From IMG/VR virus record IMGVR_UViG_3300040751_001251, positions 1 to 20,456 of that record: a DNA stretch of 20,456 bases. One strand, given 5' to 3'. The position numbers and the translations under genes are program-made. Origin of the DNA: a virus. Positions 14,086-19,981 of the stretch are shown in pieces. The notes below the pieces were generated by a model, which saw nothing but the letters and a program-made list of their open reading frames with translations, was not told the DNA's origin and ran no database searches. Positions within the stretch are counted from its first letter, which is position 1. Each line of letters starts with the position of its first letter.

Positions 14086-14122
14086 CGGCACTAGACCAAA
14101 ACATTTAACAATAGATTTATAG
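14039..14122 (+). CDS. Possible 27-aa basic peptide overlapping the helicase gene end
   Basis: Inside the last codons of the helicase gene, in another frame, AAGGAG (14026-14031) stands seven bases before an ATG, an ideal initiation site and better than that of most neighbours. The frame runs past the helicase stop to a TAG directly before the AGGTGA site of the next gene. The predicted peptide starts MKSQKKNRSLQERSF and ends TRPKHLTIDL; it is strongly basic. Alternatively the ribosome binding site is accidental, as the same bases encode FKEW of the helicase. Filling the gap exactly favours a real gene. Confidence 0.5.
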   Translation: MKSQKKNRSLQERSFNGTRPKHLTIDL

Positions 14123-14129
14123 GTGATAT

Positions 14130-14447
14130 ATGTGTGAATGCGTAAAAGGTAAAAAATGCTATACGGTTGTTTTCGGTAAAATCACTGAAAGCGAGATTGT
14201 TAACGAAACACCGAAAGGCTACAGAGTGAAGAATGGTAAGAATAGATACGAGCATATGGTTTATAAGATCCGCACTTATTCTGGATGGTTGTCGGCTGAT
14301 GAGCGTTATTTTTACACCGAAAAAACAGTATTAAACCACGATGAAGCTTTGAAAATATGCAATGATCAAATTATGTGCATGGAAAACTATTACATGGCAA
14401 AGCTAAATAAAATACAAGCCCTTAAAAATAAATTTATAGGTGAATAA
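14130..14447 (+). CDS. Hypothetical phage protein
   Basis: The gene encodes 105 residues, with AGGTGA four bases ahead of the ATG. The N-terminal half is beta-prone (CYTVVFGKITESEIVNETPKGYRV, then KNRYEHMVYKIRTYSGW); the C-terminal half is helical with Lys and Asn. Four cysteines are present (C2, C4, C10 and two near residues 80-85), but their spacing does not make a clear zinc site. It sits between helicase and NinG, where small Nin-type genes of unknown role are usual. The stop lies one base ahead of the next gene's ATG. I do not recognise the family. Confidence 0.65.
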   Translation: MCECVKGKKCYTVVFGKITESEIVNETPKGYRVKNGKNRYEHMVYKIRTYSGWLSADERYFYTEKTVLNHDEALKICNDQIMCMENYYMAKLNKIQALKNKFIGE

Positions 14448-14448
14448 G

Positions 14449-15027
14449 ATGAAACAAGCAAAGCAAAAAAAGTGCAAGCAATGTAAATCACCATTCACAC
14501 CATTTAATTCAATGCAGAAAGTTTGTGGCGCTCAGTGCGCCCAAGCTTTTGCTGTATCTGAACGTGAAAAGAAAGAAGCCAAAGCAAAAAGCGATGAAGT
14601 TAAGCGAGTGCGCCAGAAGCTAAAACAGATAAGTATGAAAGATAGGCCAAAAGCCATGCGTGCGGCTCGTGAGGCGTTTAACGCATTCATTAGGTATCGT
14701 GACAAGGATTTACCATGTATAAGCTGCCAGAGGCACCACCAAGGTCAATATCACGCAGGGCACTACAAAACAAAGGGCGCTCATCCTGAGCTTGAATTCC
14801 ACGAGGATAATTGTCACAAGCAATGTGCTCCATGCAACAATTATTTAAGCGGTAACATTGTTAATTATCGCCCCAATTTAATTGATAAAGTCGGACTGGA
14901 AAAGGTTGAATGGATTGAAGGTTCTCACGAACTTAAAAAATACACAGTTGATGAGCTATGGCAAATACGCGACACATACAAAGCTAAATTAAAAGAGTTA
15001 AAAGCGCTTGACTGTGATATGAATTAA
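14449..15027 (+). CDS. ninG: NinG/Rap-like recombination protein
   Basis: The 192-residue protein has a double zinc-site layout. An N-terminal ribbon has KKCKQCK and VCGAQC (cysteines about 9, 12, 26, 30); a basic helical linker follows; then a C-terminal domain with LPCISC (90-93), a YHAGHY motif (101-106) and NCHKQCAPCNNYLSGN (121-136), the order typical of NinG. In lambda, NinG (Rap) is a structure-specific nuclease that resolves branched recombination intermediates, fitting the annealing protein of this phage. ATG 14449 is chosen over the GTG nine bases upstream because AGGTGA at 14438-14443 would overlap that GTG and is well spaced for the ATG. The stop lies in a hairpin just before the next gene. 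Confidence 0.88.
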   Translation: MKQAKQKKCKQCKSPFTPFNSMQKVCGAQCAQAFAVSEREKKEAKAKSDEVKRVRQKLKQISMKDRPKAMRAAREAFNAFIRYRDKDLPCISCQRHHQGQYHAGHYKTKGAHPELEFHEDNCHKQCAPCNNYLSGNIVNYRPNLIDKVGLEKVEWIEGSHELKKYTVDELWQIRDTYKAKLKELKALDCDMN

Positions 15028-15043
15028 ATATATATTTCATATC
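15016..15043 (+). promoter_or_regulatory. Hairpin across the ninG stop and ahead of the next ribosome binding site
   Basis: GATATGAA (15016-15023) and TTCATATC (15036-15043) form a perfect eight-base inverted repeat with an AT-only loop. The right arm ends immediately before AGGAGGT, so pairing could affect access to that site. No T-tract follows, which argues against a terminator. Confidence 0.45.
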
Positions 15044-15054
15044 AGGAGGTAGTA

Positions 15055-15225
15055 ATGGCAAAATATAAACAAATAGATTTTCAAAGCGAAGAATTAGTAA
15101 AAGCAATCCAGCTTTACGCTGACGAAAACACAGAGGGTAATTTTAATTTAGCGGTTCGCCAGTTATGCAAAAATGGCGTTGGATTTAACAAGAAATGCCG
15201 GTCACGTTGCCCGGTTGGTAAATAA
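15055..15225 (+). CDS. Small hypothetical protein (56 aa)
   Basis: An ATG follows a near-perfect Shine-Dalgarno site (AGGAGGT at 15044-15050), the strongest in the window. The 56-residue product starts MAKYKQIDFQSEELVKAIQLYADEN and continues NFNLAVRQLCKNG, two likely helices, with a basic Cys-containing tail KKCRSRCPVGK. The helical part recalls short RHH-type or CopG-like domains, but I cannot assign it. It lies between ninG and the next unknown gene in the same direction, 12 bases before it. Confidence 0.7.
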   Translation: MAKYKQIDFQSEELVKAIQLYADENTEGNFNLAVRQLCKNGVGFNKKCRSRCPVGK

Positions 15226-15237
15226 ATAGGTGGATGT

Positions 15238-15657
15238 ATGAAATTGATAAAAAACACCCAAAAAGAAGTTAGCTATAAATATCTGCAAGTAGATGTTGAT
15301 CCGCGATACTGGGAAGATGCAGAGATTAATGGCGAGTCAGATGAAGAAGGTAGTAACGTTCCGTTTAAAATTGGCTCTCAGTGGAAGCCATTGATAGATC
15401 TTGAAAGTGGCAGTGTTGTTGGTTGGCCTAACGGCGTTACTGCTTCATTTTATTTTAAAGTTTGTGATGCTGGTGACTATTACCTTTTAGACGAAAGTAA
15501 AAATGTTGTTGCAACACACAATAACTATTATGTACCTAACGGGTTACTTTGCTATGGCGATAATGGTTTTGGTGATTACATTATTTTTTCAGTCGATGAA
15601 AGTGGTAAAATTATCGGGTATGAAAAGCCAGATTTAGAGCCAGAACATTGGGATTAA
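15238..15657 (+). CDS. Conserved-looking phage protein of unknown function
   Basis: The 139-residue soluble, acidic protein has many aromatic residues. It contains the segments VDVDPRYWEDAEINGESDEEG (about 18-38), QWKPLIDLESGSVVGWPNGVTASFYFKVCDAGDYYLLD (about 48-85) and YVPNGLLCYGDNGFGDYIIFSVDESGKI (about 97-125). I have a sense of having seen this arrangement in uncharacterised phage and bacterial proteins, but can name no domain. Tandem beta strands suggest a compact beta fold. The ribosome binding site is AGGTGG, nine bases before the ATG. It lies in the nin-like region among recombination and DNA metabolism genes. Confidence 0.65.
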   Translation: MKLIKNTQKEVSYKYLQVDVDPRYWEDAEINGESDEEGSNVPFKIGSQWKPLIDLESGSVVGWPNGVTASFYFKVCDAGDYYLLDESKNVVATHNNYYVPNGLLCYGDNGFGDYIIFSVDESGKIIGYEKPDLEPEHWD

Positions 15658-15699
15658 AAAACTTCAAACTAACACCAGCTATGCTACCTGAGTTAAAAA

Positions 15700-16137
15700 A
15701 TGGCTAAATACAACTTAACAAAAAATGCTGGCGGGGTTTTCACGCCAGCTAGCGACCTAGAAGCTAAGCGCTTAGAGCGGTTAAAAACTGGTTGTGTGTT
15801 TGAGGTTGAGATAGTCCAGCGTAGGAATCCAAAATTCCACGGTAAAGTTTTTGCTTTTTTTAACTACGTTTTTGAATGCTGGCATCAAGGTCACGAGTTT
15901 CATGATGAAGATAAGCAATTTAACGAGTTTAGAAAGCAGTTAACTATACTGGCAGGTTTTCACGATGAGCTTTACGATATTGGTGGGAATCTAAAGTTAG
16001 AAGCGAAATCACTTGCTTTTGATAAAATGGAGCAAGAAGAATTTGAGCAATGCTATAACGCATTGATACGAGCTGCAATCGTTAATGTTCCAGCGGTTGC
16101 AGATGACGAAAACAGATTATTATCATTTTTTAATTAG
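15700..16137 (+). CDS. DUF1367 family phage protein
   Basis: The 145-residue protein shows the hallmarks of DUF1367: an N-terminal strand, a FTPASDLEAKRLERLKTGCVFEVEIVQRRNPKFHGKVFAFFNYVFECW stretch (about 14-62) including the conserved RNPxFHxKxFA core, and a helical C-terminal part. Members are found in the nin-like regions of many gammaproteobacterial phages; their role is not established, though the neighbours suggest recombination or DNA binding. The ribosome binding site is poor (GAG at about nine bases). A separate eight-codon frame starting at 15681 runs into this start and may help re-initiation. Confidence 0.75.
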   Translation: MAKYNLTKNAGGVFTPASDLEAKRLERLKTGCVFEVEIVQRRNPKFHGKVFAFFNYVFECWHQGHEFHDEDKQFNEFRKQLTILAGFHDELYDIGGNLKLEAKSLAFDKMEQEEFEQCYNALIRAAIVNVPAVADDENRLLSFFN

Positions 16138-16146
16138 GATATAAAA

Positions 16147-16662
16147 ATGGCATCAAGAGGAATTAATAAGGTTATACTTGTTGGTAATGTAGGGCAAGAT
16201 CCAGAAGTGCGCTACATGCCAAATGGCGGCGCGGTAGCAAATCTTACACTAGCAACAAGTGAAAGCTACAAAGATAAAAACACAGGCCAGCAAGTTGATA
16301 AAACCGAATGGCACAAGGTTTCCTTCTTTGGCAAGCTGGCGGAAATTGTAGGCGAGTATGTCCGAAAGGGATCGCAAATTTACATTGAAGGTAAATTGCA
16401 GACTCGCAAATGGCAAGACCAGCAAGGTCAAGACCGCTACACAACTGAAATTATTGTTGATGGCTTTAGTGGTGTTATGCAAATGTTAGGTGGTAAAAAT
16501 GAACAGGCAAATCAAAACAACCAGCGGCAAAACCAGCAGCAACAAGGAGGCTTTAACAACCAGCAGCAAGGTGGCTTTAACCAACAACAAAACCAAGGCT
16601 TTGCGCCGCAGCAACAGCAAGGTGGATTTGCACCGCAGCAAGGTCAAAGCCAGCAATTTTAA
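16147..16662 (+). CDS. ssb: Single-stranded DNA-binding protein lacking the acidic C-terminal tip
   Basis: Residues 1-115 are a full OB-fold [67 protein letters not shown] and [10 protein letters not shown] are all present and close to bacterial SSB. The tail (116-171) is rich in Gln, Asn, Gly and Phe, with repeated QQQGGF units. It ends in GQSQQF, not in the DDDIPF-like acidic tip through which bacterial SSB recruits PriA, RecO, DNA polymerase III chi and others. The reading frame shows no sign of a frameshift, and no such tip is encoded just after the stop. It probably coats phage single strands during replication and annealing without recruiting the host partners in the usual way. Confidence 0.92.
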   Translation: MASRGINKVILVGNVGQDPEVRYMPNGGAVANLTLATSESYKDKNTGQQVDKTEWHKVSFFGKLAEIVGEYVRKGSQIYIEGKLQTRKWQDQQGQDRYTTEIIVDGFSGVMQMLGGKNEQANQNNQRQNQQQQGGFNNQQQGGFNQQQNQGFAPQQQQGGFAPQQGQSQQF

Positions 16663-16667
16663 TTAAA

Positions 16668-16681
16668 GCGCCTTCGGGCGC
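16668..16681 (+). promoter_or_regulatory. GC hairpin with TTCG tetraloop after ssb
   Basis: GCGCC (16668-16672), TTCG (16673-16676) and GGCGC (16677-16681) form a very stable hairpin six bases after the ssb stop and just ahead of the AGGTGA site of the next gene. Without a T-tract it is more likely an mRNA-stabilising or processing element than a terminator. Confidence 0.55.
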
Positions 16682-16693
16682 AATAGGTGAATT

Positions 16694-17275
16694 ATGAAAT
16701 TTAGTGAAATTGTTGAAAAATTAAAACCAGTTTACGCAAAGATTGATGAGCAGCGCTTAAATATTATATTTGAGTTTTTTATCTTGCCAAAAGAGTGTGA
16801 GACGGCTCAGCGAGGCGCTAAGATTATAAAAGACAAGTACGGCATAGTTATTGGTCATCGCCAGCTATCAAGGTGTTTAAGTGCGTTAAAAAAGATGGGC
16901 TACGAAGTCGCTCCGCCGATTAATCGAACAATGACTAAGCAGCAATATATTGATGAGGTCAGTAAAACGTCACGGTCATCTATTGAGGTTATAACTGCAA
17001 TCTACAGCAATCTAGCTAGTAACACTCGCAAGAGTAACCACTTAATGGCTAAGTCTCTAAGTACAGATACAAAGGAGTTTAATGTTCAAACTGTCAAGAA
17101 TATTAACCATCTTTTCATTGGTTTGGGATTAAAAGTTAAACCAGTTAGAAATCAAAAATTGGACGGCGTAAAAGGGCGAAAGCTTGGAACTGTTGAAGGT
17201 GATGGCGTTGTTAGATGGAATCCAGAGCACAAGCTAATGCCAGAAGCATTTAAGCATCTTGATAATGCGTGGTAA
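16694..17275 (+). CDS. Winged-helix-like protein, candidate late regulator
   Basis: The 193-residue protein is not recognised as a named family. Two segments look like winged-helix DNA-binding units: AQRGAKIIKDKYGIVIGHRQLSRCLSALKKMGYEV (about 38-73) and NHLMAKSLSTDTKEFNVQTVKNINHLFIGLGLKVKPV (about 115-151), each with a probable recognition helix followed by a wing. The last 19 residues, WNPEHKLMPEAFKHLDNAW, share a motif with the ends of the next protein and of a tiny downstream frame. It lies after ssb and before the lysis genes, the place where lambda has the Q antiterminator, so a late-gene regulator is plausible; this is inference from position and fold alone. The AGGTGA site is correctly spaced. 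Confidence 0.6.
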   Translation: MKFSEIVEKLKPVYAKIDEQRLNIIFEFFILPKECETAQRGAKIIKDKYGIVIGHRQLSRCLSALKKMGYEVAPPINRTMTKQQYIDEVSKTSRSSIEVITAIYSNLASNTRKSNHLMAKSLSTDTKEFNVQTVKNINHLFIGLGLKVKPVRNQKLDGVKGRKLGTVEGDGVVRWNPEHKLMPEAFKHLDNAW

Positions 17276-17280
17276 TAACT

Positions 17281-17592
17281 ATGAATCGTTTAGAGGCAAT
17301 AGAAAAGGCGGCAGGCAAAAAAGGTAATGAGCTAATAGCTGAATTTGTTTTTGATGTATGCGTTGACCGCCCTGAACGATTATCCACGGCAGAGATAGTA
17401 GATAGACTTGAGTGCGTTGATGTATTCACTAATAAAGAAACCGTAAATATATTTATCAGGAAGTATATCGAATACGGCTTTTGCGTTGGTGAGCAACCAG
17501 AGACTAGAGATAATGATTTTACTGGTTCATTAAACTGGAATCCAAAACCAATAAACTTCTCTGGTATTAAAAACTTAAAAGGAACATGGTAA
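17281..17592 (+). CDS. Small winged-helix-like protein related to the C-terminal half of its neighbour
   Basis: ATG 17281 is preferred to an in-frame GTG at 17269 that overlaps the upstream gene; neither has a good ribosome binding site. The 103-residue product contains LSTAEIVDRLECVDVFTNKETVNIFIRKYIEYGFCV (about 35-70), similar in layout to the second winged-helix-like unit of the preceding protein. It ends WNPKPINFSGIKNLKGTW, sharing the WNPxx...W tail. It therefore looks like a shortened tandem paralogue. The codons for the LKGTW end (AAAAGGA) also provide the Shine-Dalgarno site of the next gene, nine bases before its ATG. Function unknown; DNA binding is likely. Confidence 0.6.
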   Translation: MNRLEAIEKAAGKKGNELIAEFVFDVCVDRPERLSTAEIVDRLECVDVFTNKETVNIFIRKYIEYGFCVGEQPETRDNDFTGSLNWNPKPINFSGIKNLKGTW

Positions 17593-18036
17593 ATGAGTGA
17601 TTTAAATATAAAACCAATTTTGGAATGGTTTCAACAGGCAAAGCCAGAGCCAGACATTGAGGACATCTGCGTTCAAATTGGTTGTCATTATGAAGAAGTT
17701 GCAGAGATGTCTGAATCTTTTGGGTGTTATGGTTTATCTAGTCATATCTCGCAAATATCAAATCAATTTAAAGATAGATATAGCGGAATGGTTTACAAAC
17801 TTGATTGCAATAATGATTTTAACAGAGTTAAGGTTCTTGATGACTTATGCGATCAAATTGTAACTGCAATCGGCGTGGCTTATATGCTTGGTTTTGATAT
17901 TGAAAAAGCGCTAGCAGAAGTTAACCGCTCTAACTGGTCTAAGTTTGTTGATGGCAAGCCTGTATTTAACGAGCAAGGCAAGATTGCAAAACCTGATAGT
18001 TATTCGCCACCTGAATTAAAGGAGTTTATCAAGTGA
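17593..18036 (+). CDS. MazG-like nucleoside triphosphate pyrophosphohydrolase
   Basis: The 147-residue all-helical protein has the metal-binding pattern of the MazG/PRA-PH superfamily: EEVAE at 34-38 in one helix and LDDLCDQ at 82-88 in another. The C-terminal section ALAEVNRSNWSKFVDGKPVFNEQGKIAKPDSYSPPEL is typical of phage members. Such enzymes hydrolyse (d)NTPs to monophosphates and pyrophosphate; phage forms may clean or adjust nucleotide pools or lower ppGpp, though the substrate here cannot be read from sequence. The ATG directly follows the stop of the upstream gene, and its own stop overlaps a possible tiny frame. The gene is framed on both sides by copies of the WNPxx...LKGxW tail motif. 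Confidence 0.75.
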   Translation: MSDLNIKPILEWFQQAKPEPDIEDICVQIGCHYEEVAEMSESFGCYGLSSHISQISNQFKDRYSGMVYKLDCNNDFNRVKVLDDLCDQIVTAIGVAYMLGFDIEKALAEVNRSNWSKFVDGKPVFNEQGKIAKPDSYSPPELKEFIK

Positions 18037-18089
18037 ACCCAAAGCCGTTAACTAAAAATCAATTTAAACATTTAAAGGGAGCTTGGTAG
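18033..18089 (+). CDS. Possible 18-aa peptide consisting only of the shared tail motif
   Basis: A GTG overlapping the upstream stop (GTGA) sits eight bases after AAAGGAG (18018-18024). The 18 predicted residues, starting from the GTG as Met, read NPKPLTKNQFKHLKGAW after the start, matching the ends of the two winged-helix-like proteins upstream. The codons for LKGAW include AAAGGGA, which is the ribosome binding site for the next gene, whose GTG overlaps the TAG. It may be a coupling leader peptide, or the remnant of a third paralogue whose body is lost. Confidence 0.45.
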   Translation: MNPKPLTKNQFKHLKGAW

Positions 18090-18481
18090 TGAAGCGAATA
18101 AACATTAAAACGATGCACTTGCCAGACTGTACTGTAGGTGTACTGTCTTTTTGCGGATTGCGGTTATTCACTCTTGAATTGCCATGGATTGATAATGAAA
18201 AAAATGTGAGCTGCATACCTCGCGGAATTTACAGGGCGTACATTAGAAACTCACCAGCTAATGGTTACGTTTTAGAGCTTCTAGAAGTGCCAAACAGAAC
18301 TCACATTCAAATTCACTCAGGCAATTTCACTCATCAAATAAAAGGCTGCATACTTGTTGGTGATTCTATAAAAGATATAAATCAAGATGGTGTGCCAGAC
18401 GTAACAAACAGCAAGACCTCACTTGCTAAGCTGTTAAATAAAATTGGCATTGATGAGCAGGTCGAAGTTTGCATTGAGTAA
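18089..18481 (+). CDS. DUF5675 family protein, lysis-region
   Basis: The start is placed at GTG 18089, which overlaps the upstream stop and is eight bases after AAAGGGA; an earlier in-frame TTG has no better support. The 130-residue product matches the DUF5675 pattern: MHLPDCTVGVLSF, LFTLELPWIDNEKNVSCIPRGIYRA (about 25-50), then VLELLEVPNRTHIQIHSGNFTHQIKGCILVGDSI and DGVPDVTNSKTSLAKLL. The block with conserved His, Gly and Cys (about 70-92) recalls L,D-transpeptidase-like folds, which would fit a role on peptidoglycan, but activity is not established. No signal peptide is seen. It precedes the small membrane protein and the holin, so it probably belongs to the lysis cassette. Confidence 0.75.
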   Translation: MKRINIKTMHLPDCTVGVLSFCGLRLFTLELPWIDNEKNVSCIPRGIYRAYIRNSPANGYVLELLEVPNRTHIQIHSGNFTHQIKGCILVGDSIKDINQDGVPDVTNSKTSLAKLLNKIGIDEQVEVCIE

Positions 18482-18500
18482 ATATAGAGAGCGTGAAAAA

Positions 18501-18623
18501 ATGCTAGTTAAGCAATATAGAAACAAAAAGACAAAGCAGAGTAAGTTTAAATTTACTTTGTTTTGCATCGCGGCTTTTGTTGTTGTAAGCCTGGTTGTTT
18601 TATTTGGGTTTATTGGGGGTTAA
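18501..18623 (+). CDS. Small basic single-pass membrane protein in the lysis cassette
   Basis: A 40-residue frame starts at ATG 18501 with GAGAG nine bases upstream; an in-frame TTG at 18474 (giving MSKYREREK before it) is an alternative and would overlap the upstream gene. The N-terminus is strongly basic (VKQYRNKKTKQSKFKF), followed by one hydrophobic helix LFCIAAFVVVSLVVLFGFIGG. The basic end should stay in the cytoplasm. Between DUF5675 and the 3TM holin it could be an antiholin, a second holin or an inner-membrane lysis partner; the sequence does not decide. The stop lies two bases ahead of the holin ATG. Confidence 0.65.
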   Translation: MLVKQYRNKKTKQSKFKFTLFCIAAFVVVSLVVLFGFIGG

Positions 18624-18625
18624 AT

Positions 18626-19126
18626 ATGGACTGGAAAAACACACTAAACAGCATTGCACCGACAATAGCCACAGCTTTAGGTGGGCCATTAGCTGGTGCT
18701 GCTACAAAGTTTATTGGTGATAAGTTGCTAGGCAATGAAAATGCAAGCGAGCAAGATATTAGCGATGCTGTATTGAGTGCTAGTTCCGCTGACTTAGCCA
18801 AGCTAAAGCAAATGGATTTAGAATTCAAAGCTGAAATGAAAAAGCTTGATGTTGATGTCTTTGAGATTGAAGCAAAAGACAAGCAGGATGCTAGAAAGAA
18901 TCACAAACGCTCTAACATGCCAGCAATTCTTAGTATTGGATTAACGGTTATAGTTTGCGTGATTGTATTCTTATTGTTTTGGCTAGAGCCGCCAGAGGGT
19001 GCGCGTGAGGTGCTTTACATGCTTCTTGGTATGGTACTGAAAGAATGGGGCGGTTCAATGCAATACTGGTTTGGTACAACTCGAAGCAGTAGTGATAAGA
19101 CAGAGTTAATAAAAGGTTCAAAATGA
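18626..19126 (+). CDS. Holin, 3TM family (GTA holin type)
   Basis: ATG 18626 with GGGGGT about five bases upstream is taken as the start; a longer frame from a TTG upstream merely reads through the small membrane protein in another frame. The 166-residue product has an N-terminal small-residue helix (IAPTIATALGGPLAGAATKFIGDKLLG, about 9-35), a long charged helix (about 45-95, with LKQMDLEFKAEMKKLDVDVFEIEAKDKQDARK), then two membrane helices: ILSIGLTVIVCVIVFLLFW (about 103-121) and LYMLLGMVLKEWGGSMQYWF (about 131-150). This matches the three-TM phage/GTA holin family that permeabilises the inner membrane for lysis. No endolysin is obvious in the window apart from the DUF5675 candidate. The stop overlaps the next start. 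Confidence 0.8.
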   Translation: MDWKNTLNSIAPTIATALGGPLAGAATKFIGDKLLGNENASEQDISDAVLSASSADLAKLKQMDLEFKAEMKKLDVDVFEIEAKDKQDARKNHKRSNMPAILSIGLTVIVCVIVFLLFWLEPPEGAREVLYMLLGMVLKEWGGSMQYWFGTTRSSSDKTELIKGSK

Positions 19127-19299
19127 GCGATAACGTAGAAAGTGTAGACTTTGGCGTAAAGACTGGTGCAGTTGCAGACTTTGAGCGAGAAATGGAAAAG
19201 GTTATTTGGCAATACGCAGAACATATGACAGTAGCGGAGTTGCTTGGAACGATAGAGTGTGTAAAATACAAAGTAATCAACACCATTGACTACTGTTGA
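19123..19299 (+). CDS. Small hypothetical protein (58 aa), last gene of the lysis operon
   Basis: An ATGA overlap with the holin stop and an AAAGG site seven bases upstream support this frame. The 58-residue product is acidic and helical: MSDNVESVDFGVKTGAVADFEREMEKVIWQYAEHMTVAELLG, ending in a strand or helix with Cys. No membrane segment or known motif. Coupling to the holin suggests co-expression at lysis; a cytoplasmic lysis modulator is possible. The terminator follows 26 bases later. Confidence 0.65.
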   Translation: MSDNVESVDFGVKTGAVADFEREMEKVIWQYAEHMTVAELLGTIECVKYKVINTIDYC

Positions 19300-19325
19300 T
19301 GTCCTAAAAATATACTTGATCAAAC

Positions 19326-19352
19326 AAAGCGCTGCGCTAACAGCGCTTTTTT
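19326..19352 (+). terminator. Intrinsic terminator after the lysis operon
   Basis: AAAGCGCTG (19326-19334) pairs with CAGCGCTTT (19341-19349) around a six-base loop, with six T residues at 19347-19352. It is a strong terminator and separates the lysis genes from the clamp-like gene unit. Confidence 0.9.
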
Positions 19353-19368
19353 ATTGCACAAAATAAAG

Positions 19369-19395
19369 TTGCAATGTTAAATATATAGGTATACA
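19369..19395 (+). promoter_or_regulatory. Promoter candidate for the clamp-like gene unit
   Basis: TTGCAA (19369-19374) and TATACA (19390-19395) are 15 bases apart; shifting the -35 by one (GTTGCA) gives 16. The preceding terminator makes a new promoter necessary, which supports an otherwise moderate match. Confidence 0.45.
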
Positions 19396-19432
19396 CTCAG
19401 TAAAAATACACAATAAACAAACAAGGTGAATT

Positions 19433-19981
19433 ATGAAAATAGATACGTGCAAATTGAGAGCTGCGGACGCATTTAGAGCGAAAGGCGATATTAGGAATTA
19501 CTTAAACGGAATTAGAATAAACAATAATTACATACAAGCAACAAATGGGCATATTGCAATACAAATGGATAGCGGAGTAAAAACAAGGCTTGACGTTATC
19601 GTTAGGTTTAAAGGGAAAATCCCACCCAAGTCTCAAAAAACAAAGCTTGAGTTTAGTAAGGGTAAAAATATTGCATACCATTATGATTCGCTAGGTGAGT
19701 TAATATCAGCTCAGGTTTTTGATATTGAGGATGGTAAGTACCCGCAATTTGAAAGAATAATTCCTGAAAAAATGGTTAAAGGTAGCCAATTCCCACCGCT
19801 AAATATAGATTACATGGCAGTAATAAAAAAAGCTTTTCCAAGAGAAAGTTTCATGGCTGTTAGGCCTATTAATTACGATAAAAACAAAGCGGTAATTTAT
19901 GAAGTGACAGAGTTTCAAAAGCACCTTTACGGAAACCCAGTTATCATAATTATGCCTACTAGATGGGTGATGAATAAATGA
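19433..19981 (+). CDS. Miniature DNA polymerase III beta-clamp-like protein
   Basis: The 182-residue protein carries several sliding-clamp signatures in the right order. DIRNYLNGIRINNNYIQATNGHIAI (about 19-43) matches the DVRYYLNG...VATDGHRLA region of E. coli beta domain 2. VFDIEDGKYPQFERIIP (about 95-111) matches its DGRFPDYRRVLP loop. NIDYMAVIKKAF and the final VIIIMPTRW match the end of domain 3 (YVVMPMRL). It is half the length of a bacterial clamp (about 366), lacking domain 1 and much of domain 3. It may form a smaller or higher-order ring, act as a processivity factor for a phage polymerase, or compete with the host clamp for partners. It opens a new transcription unit with an AAGGTGA site. 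Confidence 0.7.
   Translation: MKIDTCKLRAADAFRAKGDIRNYLNGIRINNNYIQATNGHIAIQMDSGVKTRLDVIVRFKGKIPPKSQKTKLEFSKGKNIAYHYDSLGELISAQVFDIEDGKYPQFERIIPEKMVKGSQFPPLNIDYMAVIKKAFPRESFMAVRPINYDKNKAVIYEVTEFQKHLYGNPVIIIMPTRWVMNK

Noticed and set aside
14440-14448. GTG start for ninG nine bases before the ATG
   Set aside because: The GTG is part of the AGGTGA ribosome binding site that serves ATG 14449.
15681-15707. Eight-codon frame running into the DUF1367 start
   Set aside because: No convincing ribosome binding site and too short to judge; it is mentioned only as a possible aid to re-initiation.
16531-16640. CAGCAGCAA-type repeats near the ssb end as a separate regulatory element
   Set aside because: They are explained by the repeated QQQGGF units of the SSB tail.
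18563-18625. Upstream TTG start giving the holin a Cys-rich N-terminal extension
   Set aside because: The extension overlaps the small membrane protein in another frame, while ATG 18626 has a good ribosome binding site and gives a normal 3TM holin.
19015-19323. Minus-strand frames across the holin end and lysis terminator
   Set aside because: They run against the terminator and coupled plus-strand genes, and show no promoter or known motif.
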